From Streptomyces sp. NRRL B-24484 (GTDB lineage Bacteria; Actinomycetota; Actinomycetes; Streptomycetales; Streptomycetaceae): 64,000 nucleotides of DNA. The notes beneath the pieces are model-generated. The model saw only the letters and a program-made list of their open reading frames with translations, did no database searches and had not been told where the DNA came from. Below, piece by piece: positions 1 through 9,213 of this stretch (positions are counted from its first letter, which is position 1; every line of letters starts with the position of its first letter). The DNA lies in NCBI RefSeq assembly GCF_000717715.1, contig NZ_JOAI01000002.1, positions 186,001 to 250,000 on the forward strand, in the 5' to 3' direction. The translations under genes and the position numbers were made by a program.

Positions 1-177
1 GACCTCGCCCTCGGTCGGGTCCTCAACCTTGTAGGAGGAGATGTAACCCTCCTGCTGCAGGATCTCGGCGACGTGCGCCTTGATCTTGCTCGACGGCATC
101 ACGACGGAGTCGTGGTACGCCGAGTTCGCGTTGCGCAGACGAGTGAGCATGTCTGCGATCGGGTCGGTCATGGTCAT
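1..177 (-). CDS. rpsH: 30S ribosomal protein S8 (C-terminus off the window)
   Basis: The N-terminal 59 codons of S8, a primary 16S rRNA-binding protein of the small-subunit platform. The protein begins [20 protein letters not shown], the usual actinobacterial S8 start, and runs in frame to the window edge; S8 is normally about 132 residues, so more than half is missing only because the window ends. Two in-frame ATGs lie six bases apart (177 and 171); I chose the outer one because the MTMTDP form is usual in streptomycetes. It is the last gene visible in the S10-spc operon and follows rpsN after an unusually open gap. Confidence 0.96.
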   Translation of the reverse strand, partial: MTMTDPIADMLTRLRNANSAYHDSVVMPSSKIKAHVAEILQQEGYISSYKVEDPTEGEV

Positions 178-440
178 GGTGGCCTCAGGCCTCTCCCGCC
201 GTGGTTTCTCCGCACCAGGTCCCCCTCCGCGCACTCCGGGGAGTGCGAAAGGGGCACAAGCGCAGGGGACCTGCGACGTAGTAAGACATGGGTGCGAGCC
301 CTCACAAGAGAGCCGCGGGCACCTGTGGAGATGCCGCGGCAGGGGCCCGACCCCACCACCTTACGGGAATCCTCGCGGAAGCCCAAAAGGCGGTGGAGTC
401 GGGCACGCTGCTTCGCAGTGGTGTGCCTAGGGCGCCTGGA
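178..440 (-). other. rpsN-rpsH intercistronic spacer
   Basis: A 263-base gap inside an operon whose other genes nearly touch. I see no supported gene. A short perfect inverted repeat lies at 230-247 (8 bp arms, GG loop) near the rpsH start and could be a regulatory or processing hairpin. I see no good promoter. Confidence 0.4.
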
Positions 441-626
441 CTACCAGGAGCTCTTGGTCACGCCCGGCAGCTCGCCGCGGTGCGCCATCTCACGGAGGCA
501 GACACGGCACAGGCCGAACTTGCGGTACACCGAGTGCGGACGACCGCAGCGCTGGCACCGGGTGTACGCCCGGACACCGAACTTCGGCTTACGCTCGGCC
601 TTTGCGATAAGGGCCTTCTTCGCCAT
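441..626 (-). CDS. rpsN: 30S ribosomal protein S14, zinc-binding (type Z)
   Basis: S14 of the small-subunit head, 61 residues. This is the short zinc-ribbon form: two CxxC pairs are visible (CQRC and CRVC), unlike the roughly 100-residue zinc-independent S14 that many streptomycetes also carry elsewhere under Zur control. It starts at ATG three bases after the rplE stop, so it is translated as part of the spc operon. The sequence ends [12 protein letters not shown] as expected for the family. Confidence 0.97.
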   Translation of the reverse strand: MAKKALIAKAERKPKFGVRAYTRCQRCGRPHSVYRKFGLCRVCLREMAHRGELPGVTKSSW

Positions 627-629
627 GGC

Positions 630-1199
630 TCACGCCTCCTTGAACGGGAAGCCCAGAGCGCGCAGGAGCGCCCGGCCCTCATCGTCGGTCTGAGCGGTGG
701 TCACGACGGTGATGTCCATACCGCGCTGACGGTCGACCTTGTCCTGGTCGATCTCGTGGAACATGACCTGCTCGGTGAGACCGAAGGTGTAGTTGCCACG
801 GCCGTCGAACTGCTTGGGGGAGAGGCCGCGGAAGTCGCGGATGCGCGGCAGCGCCAGCGACACCAGACGGTCCACGAACTCCCACATGCGGTCACCACGG
901 AGGGTGACGTGGGCGCCGATCGGCTGGCCCTCGCGCAGCTTGAACTGCGCGATCGACTTACGGGCCTTGGTCACGGCCGGCTTCTGACCGGTGATCGCGG
1001 TCAGGTCCTTGATCGCGCCCTCGATCAGCTTGCTGTCACGGGCGGCCTCGCCGACACCCATGTTGACCACGACCTTGACCAGGCCGGGGATCAGCATGAC
1101 GTTCTCGTACGAGAACTGCTCCTGCAGCTGGCCCTTGACCTCGGAGTTGTAACGCTCCTTGAGGCGGGGGGCCACCTTCTCAACAGTCGTCTCAGACAT
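630..1199 (-). CDS. rplE: 50S ribosomal protein L5
   Basis: L5 binds 5S rRNA and the central protuberance of the large subunit. The 189-residue product is full length for actinobacteria, carries the [10 protein letters not shown] region and the C-terminal [20 protein letters not shown] segment. Its ATG overlaps the TGA stop of rplX (TGATG), which suggests translational coupling within the spc operon. rpsN follows three bases downstream. Confidence 0.98.
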   Translation of the reverse strand: MSETTVEKVAPRLKERYNSEVKGQLQEQFSYENVMLIPGLVKVVVNMGVGEAARDSKLIEGAIKDLTAITGQKPAVTKARKSIAQFKLREGQPIGAHVTLRGDRMWEFVDRLVSLALPRIRDFRGLSPKQFDGRGNYTFGLTEQVMFHEIDQDKVDRQRGMDITVVTTAQTDDEGRALLRALGFPFKEA

Positions 1200-1522
1200 C
1201 AGATGTCCTCACCGGTCCGCTTGGCAACGCGGATCTTGTTGCCCTGGTCGTCGAAGCGGTAACCGACCCGGGTGACGACCTTCTTGCCGTCCTTCTCCAC
1301 GACCAGCTGGACGTTGGAGACGTGCACCGGCGCCTCGACGGTCACGATGCCGCCCTGGGTGCCGGGGCCCGGCTTGGTGTGCTTCTTGACCCGGTTGACA
1401 CCCTCGACGAGGACCTTGTTCTCGGCGGGCATGGCCTGGATGACCTTGCCCTGCTTGCCCTTGTCCTTGCCCGTGATGACCTGGACCAGGTCACCCTTCT
1501 TGATCTTCATGCTGTTCGCCAT
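1199..1522 (-). CDS. rplX: 50S ribosomal protein L24
   Basis: L24 is an early assembly protein of the large subunit. The 107-residue product starts [20 protein letters not shown] after a four-residue lead (MANS) and has the family's N-terminal KOW motif. It sits between rplN (four-base gap) and rplE (overlapping start), the normal spc order. The ATG of the MKIKK motif is an alternative start, but the outer ATG fits the spacing after rplN better. Confidence 0.97.
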   Translation of the reverse strand: MANSMKIKKGDLVQVITGKDKGKQGKVIQAMPAENKVLVEGVNRVKKHTKPGPGTQGGIVTVEAPVHVSNVQLVVEKDGKKVVTRVGYRFDDQGNKIRVAKRTGEDI

Positions 1523-1526
1523 GAGA

Positions 1527-1898
1527 TTAGAGCACCTCCGGCGCCAGCGAGATGATCTTCATGAACTTCTTGTCGCGCAGCTCGCGGCCCACGGGGCCGA
1601 AGATGCGGGTACCACGGGGGTCACCGTCGGTGTTCTTCAGAACGACGGCGGCGTTCTCGTCGAACCGGATGTAGGAACCGTCCGGACGACGGCGCTCCTT
1701 CACGGTGCGGACGATGACGCACTTGACGACGTCACCCTTCTTCACCGAACCGCCGGGGATCGCGTCCTTGACGGTGGCGACGATGACGTCCCCGATACCG
1801 GCGTAGCGGCGACCGGAGCCACCGAGAACGCGGATGCAGAGAATCTCCTTGGCACCCGTGTTGTCGGCGACGCGCAGTCGCGACTCCTGCTGGATCAC
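1527..1898 (-). CDS. rplN: 50S ribosomal protein L14
   Basis: L14 contacts 16S rRNA at an inter-subunit bridge and is the binding site of silencing factor RsfS. The product is 123 codons and starts at GTG (translated [19 protein letters not shown]), with a GGAGAAA ribosome-binding site just upstream. The C-terminus ([20 protein letters not shown]) is canonical. It follows rpsQ after 114 bases, one of the larger gaps within this operon, in which I see no gene. Confidence 0.97.
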   Translation of the reverse strand: MIQQESRLRVADNTGAKEILCIRVLGGSGRRYAGIGDVIVATVKDAIPGGSVKKGDVVKCVIVRTVKERRRPDGSYIRFDENAAVVLKNTDGDPRGTRIFGPVGRELRDKKFMKIISLAPEVL

Positions 1899-2012
1899 AG
1901 CTTTCTCCTGATCGTCAACGAGAGTCGACGGGCCGGCCGCTGCTCACACCGGCAGCTCCCGCAGGGGCCTGCGAGAACCCGGTGCACATACGGCCGTACC
2001 TCATCGGCTTCG

Positions 2013-2285
2013 TTACTTGGCCTTCTCGAGGATCTCGACGACGCGCCAGCGCTTCGTCGCGGACAGCGGCCGGGTCTCCATGAGGAGGACACGGTCGCCG
2101 ACACCGCACGCGTTCTGCTCGTCGTGCGCCTTCAGCTTGTTCGTACGGCGGATGACCTTGCCGTACAGCGCGTGCTTGACGCGGTCCTCGACGGCGACGA
2201 CGACGGTCTTGTCCATCTTGTCGCTGACGACGAGACCCTCACGGGTCTTGCGGAAACCGCGCGTCTCGTTGGTGTTCTCAGTCAT
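2013..2285 (-). CDS. rpsQ: 30S ribosomal protein S17
   Basis: S17 is a primary 16S rRNA-binding OB-fold protein. The 90-residue product has a short polar N-terminal extension ([17 protein letters not shown]) before the conserved [20 protein letters not shown] stretch. Its ATG overlaps the rpmC stop (TGATG), indicating coupling to L29 in the S10 operon. Confidence 0.97.
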   Translation of the reverse strand: MTENTNETRGFRKTREGLVVSDKMDKTVVVAVEDRVKHALYGKVIRRTNKLKAHDEQNACGVGDRVLLMETRPLSATKRWRVVEILEKAK

Positions 2286-2509
2286 CAGGCGTTCTCCACC
2301 GTCTCGATGCCCAGCTCGCGCTCGCGCATCAGGGTGTAGATCCGCGCGATGTCCTTACGGACCAGCTTCAGCCGGCCGTGGTTGTCGAGCTGCCCGGTCG
2401 CCGCCTGGAAGCGGAGGTTGAACAGCTCCTCCTTGGCCTCACGCAGCTTGGCAACGAGGCCCTCGTTGTCCAGCTGACGAAGCTCAGCAGCCTTGGTAGC
2501 GGCCGACAT
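2285..2509 (-). CDS. rpmC: 50S ribosomal protein L29
   Basis: L29 sits at the polypeptide exit tunnel next to L23 and forms part of the docking site for trigger factor and SRP. The 74-residue helical protein contains the family signature [20 protein letters not shown]. Its start overlaps the rplP stop and its stop overlaps the rpsQ start, so rplP, rpmC and rpsQ form a tightly coupled trio. Confidence 0.97.
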   Translation of the reverse strand: MSAATKAAELRQLDNEGLVAKLREAKEELFNLRFQAATGQLDNHGRLKLVRKDIARIYTLMRERELGIETVENA

Positions 2510-2928
2510 CAGCTCTCACCGTCCTCGCGCCGGACGATCCGGCACTTCATCGGCAGCTTGTGCGCGGCGCGGGTGAGCGCCTCGCGAGCAACCTTCTCGT
2601 TCGGGTACGACAGCTCGAACATGACCCGACCCGGGTGCACGTTCGCGATCCACCACTCCGGCGAACCCTTACCGGAACCCATGCGGGTCTCGGCCGGCTT
2701 CTTGGTGAGCGGGCGGTCCGGGTAGATGTTGATCCAGACCTTGCCGCCACGGCGGATGTGACGGGTGATCGCGATACGAGCGGACTCGATCTGACGGTTC
2801 GTCACGTAGGCCGGGGTCACGGCCTGGATGCCGAACTGGCCGAACGCCAGCTCGGTGCCGCCCTTCGCAGCACCCCGACGCTTGGGGTGGTGCTGCTTGC
2901 GGTGCTTGACCCTACGAGGGATCAGCAT
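2509..2928 (-). CDS. rplP: 50S ribosomal protein L16
   Basis: L16 helps organise the A-site region of the peptidyl-transferase centre. I start it at ATG 2928, giving 139 residues beginning [19 protein letters not shown], the normal family N-terminus. The frame is open further upstream, but that part lies within rpsC and reads as low-complexity Arg/Pro, so it is not coding. The gap to the rpsC stop is four bases. The C-terminal half holds the [20 protein letters not shown] motif. Confidence 0.97.
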   Translation of the reverse strand: MLIPRRVKHRKQHHPKRRGAAKGGTELAFGQFGIQAVTPAYVTNRQIESARIAITRHIRRGGKVWINIYPDRPLTKKPAETRMGSGKGSPEWWIANVHPGRVMFELSYPNEKVAREALTRAAHKLPMKCRIVRREDGES

Positions 2929-2932
2929 GGGG

Positions 2933-3757
2933 TCAGGCCTCCGTTCCGGTGTTCTCGGCGGCGGGCGCCTCGGCGGCCGGGGCCGCGGGGGCCTCGGCAG
3001 CGGCGGGACGACGGCCGCGGCCACCGCGCTCGCCACCACGACGCTCGCCACCGCGGGCGGGACGACCGCCCTCGGGACGGGCCGGGCGGTTGCCCGAGCG
3101 GGCAGCGGCGTTCTCAGCGCGGACCTCGGCGATGTTCTTGACGTCGCCCTTGTAGATCCAGACCTTCACGCCGATGCGGCCGAAGGTGGTCTTGGCCTCG
3201 AAGAAGCCGTAGTCGACGTTCGCCCGGAGGGTGTGCAGCGGCACGCGACCCTCGCGGTAGAACTCCGAACGGCTCATCTCGGCGCCGCCGAGACGACCGG
3301 AGCACTGGACCTTGATGCCCTTGGCGCCGGACTTCATGGTGCCCTGCATCGACTTGCGCATGGCACGACGGAAGGAGACGCGGGAGGACAGCTGCTCCGC
3401 GACGCCCTGAGCCACGAGCTGGGCGTCCAGCTCGGGGTTCTTGACCTCGAGGATGTTCAGCTGGACCTGCTTGCCGGTCAGCTTCTCGAGGTCGCCGCGG
3501 ATGCGGTCGGCCTCGGTGCCGCGGCGACCGATGACGATGCCGGGGCGAGCGGTGTGGATGTCCACGCGGACGCGGTCGCGGGTGCGCTCGATCTCGACCT
3601 TGGAGATGCCGGCGCGCTCCATGCCCTTCGTCATCATGCGACGAATGGCAACGTCTTCCTTGACGTAGTCCTTGTACAGCTTGTCGGCGTACCAGCGGGA
3701 CTTGAAGTCCGTGCTGATGCCGAGGCGGAACCCGTGCGGGTTAACCTTCTGGCCCAT
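2933..3757 (-). CDS. rpsC: 30S ribosomal protein S3 with an Ala/Arg/Gly-rich C-terminal tail
   Basis: S3 lines the mRNA entry channel and has helicase activity with S4 and S5. The 274-residue product begins [14 protein letters not shown] and includes the KH-domain region [20 protein letters not shown]. The conserved body ends around residue 210. The remaining 60 or so residues are low-complexity: first Arg/Gly-rich, then Ala/Pro/Glu-rich, ending in TGTEA. Such tails are common on high-GC actinobacterial S3. The ATG overlaps the TAA stop of rplV (TAATG). Confidence 0.97.
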   Translation of the reverse strand: MGQKVNPHGFRLGISTDFKSRWYADKLYKDYVKEDVAIRRMMTKGMERAGISKVEIERTRDRVRVDIHTARPGIVIGRRGTEADRIRGDLEKLTGKQVQLNILEVKNPELDAQLVAQGVAEQLSSRVSFRRAMRKSMQGTMKSGAKGIKVQCSGRLGGAEMSRSEFYREGRVPLHTLRANVDYGFFEAKTTFGRIGVKVWIYKGDVKNIAEVRAENAAARSGNRPARPEGGRPARGGERRGGERGGRGRRPAAAEAPAAPAAEAPAAENTGTEA

Positions 3758-4104
3758 TACCGGGTCCCTTCCTTGCTGCTGACGACCACGGTGATGTGGC
3801 TGGTCCGCTTGCGGATCCGGTAGGCACGGCCCTGGGCGCGCGGACGGAACCGCTTCAGGGTCGGGCCCTCGTCAACGTACGCCTCGGAGATGTAGAGGTC
3901 GTCCGTGTTGGAGTGGTTGTAGTTGTGCGCGGCGTTGGCGATGGCGCTGTCGAGCACCTTGCCGACCGGCACGGTGGCTGCCTGCGGAGCGAAACGCAGG
4001 ACGGCCTGGGCCTCCGTGGCCGGAAGGCCGCGGATGAGGTCCACCACGCGGCGGGCCTTCATGGGCGTGACGCGGATGTACCGCGCCTGGGCCCTGGCTT
4101 CCAT
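3757..4104 (-). CDS. rplV: 50S ribosomal protein L22
   Basis: L22 lines the exit tunnel with L4, where macrolides bind. I chose ATG 4104 ([20 protein letters not shown], 115 residues), which has an AAGGGGAC ribosome-binding site directly upstream. An earlier in-frame ATG at 4131 would add nine residues (MTYSIKGTT) not typical of the family. The C-terminus ([19 protein letters not shown]) is canonical. rpsC overlaps its stop. Confidence 0.97.
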   Translation of the reverse strand: MEARAQARYIRVTPMKARRVVDLIRGLPATEAQAVLRFAPQAATVPVGKVLDSAIANAAHNYNHSNTDDLYISEAYVDEGPTLKRFRPRAQGRAYRIRKRTSHITVVVSSKEGTR

Positions 4105-4170
4105 GGTTGTCCCCTTAATGGAGTAAGTCACTTAAGTCTGTCTGGCGCTGAGCTCAAGCCCGCGGAGCGA

Positions 4171-4452
4171 CTAGCGACGCTTCGACTTGCGGTCTTCCTT
4201 CACGTGCCCCTTGAAGGTGCGCGTGGGAGCGAACTCGCCGAGCTTGTGGCCGACCATCGACTCGGTGACGAACACCGGGACGTGCTTGCGGCCATCGTGA
4301 ACCGCGATCGTGTGGCCGAGCATGGCCGGGGAGATCACGGAACGACGGGACCAGGTCTTGATGACGTTCTGCGTGCCCGCCTCGTTCTGCACGTCCACCT
4401 TCTTCTGAAGGTGGTCGTCGATGAAGGGGCCCTTCTTGAGACTGCGCGGCAT
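4171..4452 (-). CDS. rpsS: 30S ribosomal protein S19
   Basis: S19 sits in the small-subunit head near the A-site tRNA. The start at ATG 4452 gives 93 residues beginning [18 protein letters not shown], exactly the family start; the open frame upstream belongs to the end of rplB read out of frame. The gap to the rplB stop is 11 bases. The conserved [20 protein letters not shown] region is present. Confidence 0.97.
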   Translation of the reverse strand: MPRSLKKGPFIDDHLQKKVDVQNEAGTQNVIKTWSRRSVISPAMLGHTIAVHDGRKHVPVFVTESMVGHKLGEFAPTRTFKGHVKEDRKSKRR

Positions 4453-4463
4453 CTGACCTGCTC

Positions 4464-5300
4464 CTAGCGCTTCTTGTTGGTCTTGCGGCGGCGCACGATG
4501 AGCTTGTCCGACGCCTTGTTCGGGCGACGGGTACGGCCCTCGGGCTTGCCCCACGGCGAGACCGGGTGGCGACCACCGGAGGTCTTACCCTCACCACCAC
4601 CGTGCGGGTGGTCGATCGGGTTCATGGCGACACCACGCACGGTCGGGCGGACGCCCTTCCAGCGCATACGGCCGGCCTTGCCCCAGTTGATGTTCGACTG
4701 CTCGGCGTTGCCGACCTCGCCGACGGTCGCGCGGCAGCGCGCGTCAACCAGACGGATCTCACCGGAGGGCATGCGCAGGTGCGCCATGCGGCCCTCACGG
4801 GCGAGCAGCTGGATGCCGGAACCGGCGGAGCGGGCCATCTTGGCACCGCCACCGGGACGCAGCTCCACCGCGTGGATGGTGGTACCGACCGGGATGTTGC
4901 GCAGCGGCAGGTTGTTGCCCGGCTTGATGTCGGCCCCGGGGCCGTTCTCGATCCGGTCACCCTGCGCGACGCCGCGGGGGGCGATGATGTAGCGCTTCTC
5001 GCCGTCCGCGTAGTGCAGGAGCGCGATGCGCGCGGTGCGGTTGGGGTCGTACTCGATGTGAGCGACCTTGGCCGGCACGCCGTCCTTGTCGTGACGACGG
5101 AAGTCGATCACGCGGTAGGCGCGCTTGTGACCGCCACCCTGGTGGCGGGCGGTGACACGACCGGCGTTGTTACGGCCGCCCTTGCTGTGCAGCGGGCGAA
5201 CCAGCGACTTCTCCGGCGTGGACCGCGTGATTTCGACGAAGTCGGCCACGCTGGAGCCGCGGCGGCCCGGCGTAGTCGGCTTGTACTTGCGGATACCCAT
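4464..5300 (-). CDS. rplB: 50S ribosomal protein L2
   Basis: L2 is one of the most conserved ribosomal proteins and supports subunit association and peptidyl transfer. The 278-residue product starts [20 protein letters not shown] and contains the [18 protein letters not shown] motif with the functional His of the C-terminal domain. It is full length. rplW lies 36 bases upstream and rpsS 11 bases downstream. Confidence 0.98.
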   Translation of the reverse strand: MGIRKYKPTTPGRRGSSVADFVEITRSTPEKSLVRPLHSKGGRNNAGRVTARHQGGGHKRAYRVIDFRRHDKDGVPAKVAHIEYDPNRTARIALLHYADGEKRYIIAPRGVAQGDRIENGPGADIKPGNNLPLRNIPVGTTIHAVELRPGGGAKMARSAGSGIQLLAREGRMAHLRMPSGEIRLVDARCRATVGEVGNAEQSNINWGKAGRMRWKGVRPTVRGVAMNPIDHPHGGGEGKTSGGRHPVSPWGKPEGRTRRPNKASDKLIVRRRKTNKKR

Positions 5301-5336
5301 TTTCGTCCTCGTCCTTAACGACGATCACGTTCTCCG

Positions 5337-5660
5337 TCAGGCGGAGACCGGACCACCGAAGATGTCGATGCGGTTGCCCTCGGCCAGCGTCACGATGGCG
5401 CGCTTGGTGTCCTTGCGCTTGCCAAAGCCCGTCTTGGAGCGCTTGCGCTTGCCCTGACGGTTGAGCGTGTTGACGGCCTCGACCTTGACCGAGAAGACCG
5501 CCTCGACGGCCTGCTTGATCTGGGTCTTGTTGGCGTCCGGCGACACGACGAACGTGTACTTGTTCTCGTCGAGGAGCGAGTAGCTCTTCTCGGAGATGAC
5601 CGGCTTGACCAGGACGTCACGGGGGTCCGTGTACGTCTTGCTCGTGATCTCGGCAGCCAT
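5337..5660 (-). CDS. rplW: 50S ribosomal protein L23
   Basis: L23 surrounds the tunnel exit and docks trigger factor and SRP. The 107-residue product has the family pattern [20 protein letters not shown] near the N-terminus. Its ATG overlaps the rplD stop (TGATG), so the two are likely co-translated. Confidence 0.97.
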   Translation of the reverse strand: MAAEITSKTYTDPRDVLVKPVISEKSYSLLDENKYTFVVSPDANKTQIKQAVEAVFSVKVEAVNTLNRQGKRKRSKTGFGKRKDTKRAIVTLAEGNRIDIFGGPVSA

Positions 5661-6337
5661 CAGGCGGCGCTCCCTTCGAGCTCGCCCTCAGCAGCAACAG
5701 CCTTGGCGGACGCGACCGGACCGGCCACGAAACGCTCGAAGGCGGCCTGGGTGAAGACCACATCGTCGGAGACGAGCACGTCGTAGGTGTTCAGCTGGCC
5801 GGCGTCCAGGATGTGCACGTTCGGCAGGTTGCGAGCGGACTTGAGGCCCAGCTCGTCCTCGCGCTCGACGACCAGGAGGACGTTCTTGCGCTCGGAGATC
5901 TTGCCGAACAGGCTCTTGGCGGCCTTGGTCGACGGCGCATCGGTCGCGGTCACCGCGGTGATCACGTGGATGCGCTCGTGGCGGGCCCGGTCGGTGAGCG
6001 CACCGCGGAGCGCGGCGGCGATCATCTTCTTCGGGGTCCGCTGCGAGTAGTCGCGCGGCACGGGGCCGTGCACGACGCCACCGCCGGCGAACTGCGGCGC
6101 ACGGGTCGAGCCCTGACGGGCGCGGCCGGTGCCCTTCTGGCGGTACGGCTTGCGGCCGCCACCACGGACCTCGCCGCGGCGCTTCACCTTGTGCGTGCCC
6201 TGGCGGGCAGCGGCGAGCTGCGCGACGACGACCTGGTGCATCAGCGGAACGCTGACCTTGGCGTCGAAGATCTCGGCGGGCAGCTCGATGCTGCCGGCCT
6301 TGTCGCCGGCCGGCGACAGGATGTCAATGGTGGTCAT
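5660..6337 (-). CDS. rplD: 50S ribosomal protein L4
   Basis: L4 has a globular domain and a long loop that lines the exit tunnel. I use ATG 6337, giving [20 protein letters not shown], which matches the usual actinobacterial N-terminus (225 residues). A GTG at 6346 is three codons upstream and overlaps the rplC stop as GTGA, so it is a plausible alternative. The tunnel-loop region [20 protein letters not shown] is intact. The C-terminus has a short Ala/Glu-rich tail. Confidence 0.96.
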   Translation of the reverse strand: MTTIDILSPAGDKAGSIELPAEIFDAKVSVPLMHQVVVAQLAAARQGTHKVKRRGEVRGGGRKPYRQKGTGRARQGSTRAPQFAGGGVVHGPVPRDYSQRTPKKMIAAALRGALTDRARHERIHVITAVTATDAPSTKAAKSLFGKISERKNVLLVVEREDELGLKSARNLPNVHILDAGQLNTYDVLVSDDVVFTQAAFERFVAGPVASAKAVAAEGELEGSAA

Positions 6338-6342
6338 ATCCT

Positions 6343-6990
6343 TCACAGCCCCTTCGCCGCGGTGCGGACGAGGACGAGGCCGCCGTTCGGGCCCGGGACG
6401 GCGCCCTTGATGAGCAGCAGGCCCTTCTCCGCGTCGACCGCGTGCACGGTCAGGTTCTGGGTGGTCACACGCTCGTGGCCCATCCGACCCGCCATGCGCA
6501 GGCCCTTGAACACGCGGCCCGGGGTGGCGCAGCCACCGATGGAACCGGGCGAGCGGTGCTTGCGCTGGGTGCCGTGACCGGCGCCGAGGCCCTTGAAGTT
6601 GTGACGCTTCATGACACCGGCGAAGCCCTTGCCCTTGGAGGTGCCGGTCACGTCGACCTTGACACCCGCCTCGAACAGCTCGGCGGTGATCTCCTGGCCC
6701 AGGGTGTACTCGGACGCGTCCGAGGTACGGAGCTCGACCAGGTGGCGGCGCGGGGTGACACCGGCCTTGGCGAAGTGACCCGCGAGGGGCTTGTTCACCT
6801 TGCGGGGGTCGATCTCGCCGAAGCCGATCTGGACGGCGTCGTAGCCGGCCGGGCTGTCGGCGGTGTGGACCTGGGTCACGACATTCGGCCCGGCCTTGAC
6901 GACGGTCACCGGAACGATCCGGTTGTTCTCGTCCCAGACCTGGGTCATGCCGAGCTTCTCGCCCAGGATGCCCTTAATCTGCTTAGCCAT
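6343..6990 (-). CDS. rplC: 50S ribosomal protein L3
   Basis: L3 nucleates large-subunit assembly and reaches toward the peptidyl-transferase centre. The 215-residue product starts [20 protein letters not shown] and has the signature segment [20 protein letters not shown] followed by HRSPGSIGG. It lies 14 bases after rpsJ and ends against the start of rplD. Confidence 0.98.
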   Translation of the reverse strand: MAKQIKGILGEKLGMTQVWDENNRIVPVTVVKAGPNVVTQVHTADSPAGYDAVQIGFGEIDPRKVNKPLAGHFAKAGVTPRRHLVELRTSDASEYTLGQEITAELFEAGVKVDVTGTSKGKGFAGVMKRHNFKGLGAGHGTQRKHRSPGSIGGCATPGRVFKGLRMAGRMGHERVTTQNLTVHAVDAEKGLLLIKGAVPGPNGGLVLVRTAAKGL

Positions 6991-7004
6991 CTTCGGTGCG
7001 CCTC

Positions 7005-7313
7005 TCAGAGCTTGATCTCGATGTCGACGCCGGCCGGCAGGTCGAGACGCATGAGCGAGTCAACCGTCTTCGGCGTGGGGTCGAGGATGTCGATCAGACG
7101 CTTGTGAGTACGCATCTCGAAGTGCTCGCGCGAGTCCTTGTACTTGTGCGGCGAGCGGATGACGCAGTACACGTTCTTCTCAGTGGGCAGCGGCACCGGG
7201 CCCGCGACCTGCGCACCAGTACGAATCACCGTCTCGACGATCTTCTTCGCCGAGGAGTCGATGACCTCGTGGTCGTAGGCCTTGAGCCGGATGCGGATCT
7301 TCTGTCCCGCCAT
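7005..7313 (-). CDS. rpsJ: 30S ribosomal protein S10 (NusE)
   Basis: S10 is a head protein of the small subunit and, as NusE, links RNA polymerase-bound NusG to the leading ribosome. The 102-residue product starts [20 protein letters not shown] and has the conserved [20 protein letters not shown] stretch. It is the first gene of the S10 operon. Upstream lies a long leader with an intrinsic-terminator-like hairpin. Confidence 0.98.
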   Translation of the reverse strand: MAGQKIRIRLKAYDHEVIDSSAKKIVETVIRTGAQVAGPVPLPTEKNVYCVIRSPHKYKDSREHFEMRTHKRLIDILDPTPKTVDSLMRLDLPAGVDIEIKL

Positions 7314-7854
7314 GGCTACTCAGTAGTCCTTCTGTGGTCTGTTGCTTCTGCGACCTGACCCGTCCTGCTGGACTGGTCCGGCGGCGCCTCCGGATGGTTA
7401 CCCTCTCCGACCCCCGCGGTCGGGCGTGTCGCCCTACCGCTTGCAAAAAACCAAAGAGGTCGCCCTCTTCGGTTCCCGCTCTCGATCGGTGAGGTCTTGC
7501 ACCCACCAGGCGCCGGGTCGAGGCCCCGCCCACGCTTCCCGGAAGATTCCCGTACGTCCGCCCCGCAGCTGCCGCGGTGTCGCTTACACACCACTGCGCC
7601 CACACGCCCACCGCAGGAGCGGTGAACGCGAACGCATGAACGGCCATCACGGGAACGACGAGTACGTGGGACTCGCTTCCGGTCCTCCCGGCGGGAGGCG
7701 CGCAGCATCGGCACTCAACCGAGCAACTTGGACATACTGCCACACGGAGCAGCCGAAACGCCAATCGAGGGGTCCGGAGCGACCGTCGCCCGCCGATGCG
7801 CGGGGCGTCCGCGCGGGACGGCGCCGCACCGCGGGACGGCTCCGGGGCGGACGG
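7314..7854 (-). other. S10 operon leader and promoter region
   Basis: 541 bases with no convincing gene between rpsJ and the first glycan-cassette gene. It holds an intrinsic-terminator-like hairpin with a T run (described separately) and several GC-rich inverted repeats. The S10 promoter should lie here, but I could not pick one pair of hexamers with confidence. Confidence 0.5.
7445..7472 (-). terminator. Hairpin plus T6 run in the S10 leader: terminator or attenuator
   Basis: Read on the minus strand, a 9 bp stem (CCGAAGAGG paired with CCTCTTTGG, one G-U pair) with a GCGA loop is followed at once by six T residues. This is a textbook intrinsic terminator, which is unusual in high-GC actinobacteria. 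It lies about 130 bases before the rpsJ start. It either stops read-through from the glycosyltransferase gene upstream or attenuates the ribosomal operon. Confidence 0.7.
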
Positions 7855-8631
7855 TCAGACCCGTGCGGTGAGCTCGGCCGGCTCGTTCGCGGGGGCCGGC
7901 CGCCGGGCTATCTCGCGCAGGTCCGCGGGCATCCTGCGGATCATCGAGAGCAGCAGGACGAGACCGGCGCGCGAGAGGTAGACCATGGCCTTGACCGGCG
8001 AGGCGCTGGGGCGGCCGGTGGTCCGCTCCCGCATGGCGACCGGCACCTGGCGGACGGTGAAGCCGCAGCGCGCGGCACCGACCATGCTCTCGACCGTGTC
8101 GCCGAGGTACTCGACCGGGTACCACTTGGCGAAGAACTCGATCAGGCGGCGGTTGCAGGCGCGGAAGCCCGACGTGGTGTCGGTGAGCCGGGTGCCGGTG
8201 ATCCGCGAGAGCACCACGGAGAGCAGGCCCATGGCCCACTTCCGGGGGCCGCGGACCCGGTAGTCGCCCTCGCCGTCGAAGCGCGCGCCGACGACCAGGT
8301 CGGCCTCGCCCAGCTTCTCCAGCAGGACGGGCACGTAGGCGGGGTCGTGCTGGCCGTCGGAGTCCACCTGTATCGCGACGTCGTAGCCGTGCAGGTAGGC
8401 GTACCGGTAGCCGAGGCGCATCGCGCCGCCGACGCCCAGGTTGTACGGGAGCCGGGCGACCGCCGAGCCGGCCGCGGCGGCGACGGCCGCCGTCCGGTCG
8501 GTGGAGCCGTCGTCGACGACGAGGGTGTCGACGCCCGGGAGCAGGTCCTGGATCTCCTTCAGGACGTTGGGCAGTCCCTCGGCCTCGTTCCAGGCCGGCA
8601 GGATGATGAGGACCCGGCGTCCGCCGATCAT
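7855..8631 (-). CDS. Family 2 glycosyltransferase, polyprenyl-phosphate sugar synthase-like
   Basis: A 258-residue inverting GT-A enzyme that probably transfers a sugar from an NDP donor to a polyprenyl phosphate (DPM1/DPG-synthase-like class). The N-terminus has the fold's ILPAWNEAEGLPNVLKEI and VVDDGSTDRT motifs, followed by a QVDSDGQHDP metal-binding DxD region near residue 95 and the family's GFRACNRRLIEFF segment. A hydrophobic stretch near the C-terminus may anchor it to the membrane. Its ATG overlaps the stop of the DUF2304 gene (ATGA), a pairing common for this family. The specific sugar cannot be read from the sequence. Confidence 0.88.
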   Translation of the reverse strand: MIGGRRVLIILPAWNEAEGLPNVLKEIQDLLPGVDTLVVDDGSTDRTAAVAAAAGSAVARLPYNLGVGGAMRLGYRYAYLHGYDVAIQVDSDGQHDPAYVPVLLEKLGEADLVVGARFDGEGDYRVRGPRKWAMGLLSVVLSRITGTRLTDTTSGFRACNRRLIEFFAKWYPVEYLGDTVESMVGAARCGFTVRQVPVAMRERTTGRPSASPVKAMVYLSRAGLVLLLSMIRRMPADLREIARRPAPANEPAELTARV

Positions 8632-9029
8632 GCGCGCCCCTCGGTGTCGATCGCTTCTGCGGTCCGGGGCTCTCGCTCCACCGCGGGATAGTCGTGGTGC
8701 TCGACGAGGTAGGCGCGCAGCAGCGCGACCTCCTCGGAGAGGGTCCTGGTCTCCGCCTCCAGGCGGCTCGCCTCCCAGCTGAGGTGCAGGCAGACCAGCA
8801 GGACGAGGACGAAGCCGGCGAAGAGCACGAGGCTCACGCCGGAGGCGATCCCGAGGCGCCGGGCGGTCGAGTCCAGCAGGTGGGGCACGAAGCCCAGCGG
8901 CCCCACGACCACGCCGATGCCGAGCCATATGGCCGCGTACTTCTCCCGCAGTTGCTGGCGTCGCAGCAGCTCCAGGATGCAGACGAGCACCAGTACACCG
9001 GTGATCGACGTAATGACAGTGAGATGCAC
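8628..9029 (-). CDS. DUF2304-type small membrane protein
   Basis: A 133-residue protein with three hydrophobic segments (about residues 5-22, 32-50 and 63-85) and a charged cytoplasmic tail rich in Glu and Arg. The spacing and the YAAIWLGIGVVVGPLGFVP segment fit the DUF2304 family, which is usually encoded next to a polyprenyl-phosphate glycosyltransferase and is assumed to assist it. Here it is translationally coupled to that gene. No enzymatic motif is seen. Confidence 0.8.
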   Translation of the reverse strand: MHLTVITSITGVLVLVCILELLRRQQLREKYAAIWLGIGVVVGPLGFVPHLLDSTARRLGIASGVSLVLFAGFVLVLLVCLHLSWEASRLEAETRTLSEEVALLRAYLVEHHDYPAVEREPRTAEAIDTEGRA

Positions 9030-9213
9030 GACGGGGGGCGCCTTTCAGCCGCAGGGGCGGAGGCCATCGTAGCGGGCCGATCGAACACCCCTGCAGTGAG
9101 GTTCGGGCTCCCCCGGAGGGTCCCGGACACCGCTGCGGACGGGGTCCGGCGGCCGCGAACGAAAGGCTCTCCCGGCCGGTACGGAAGGGGAGGGCGTGGG
9201 TTAGCCTCTGCGG

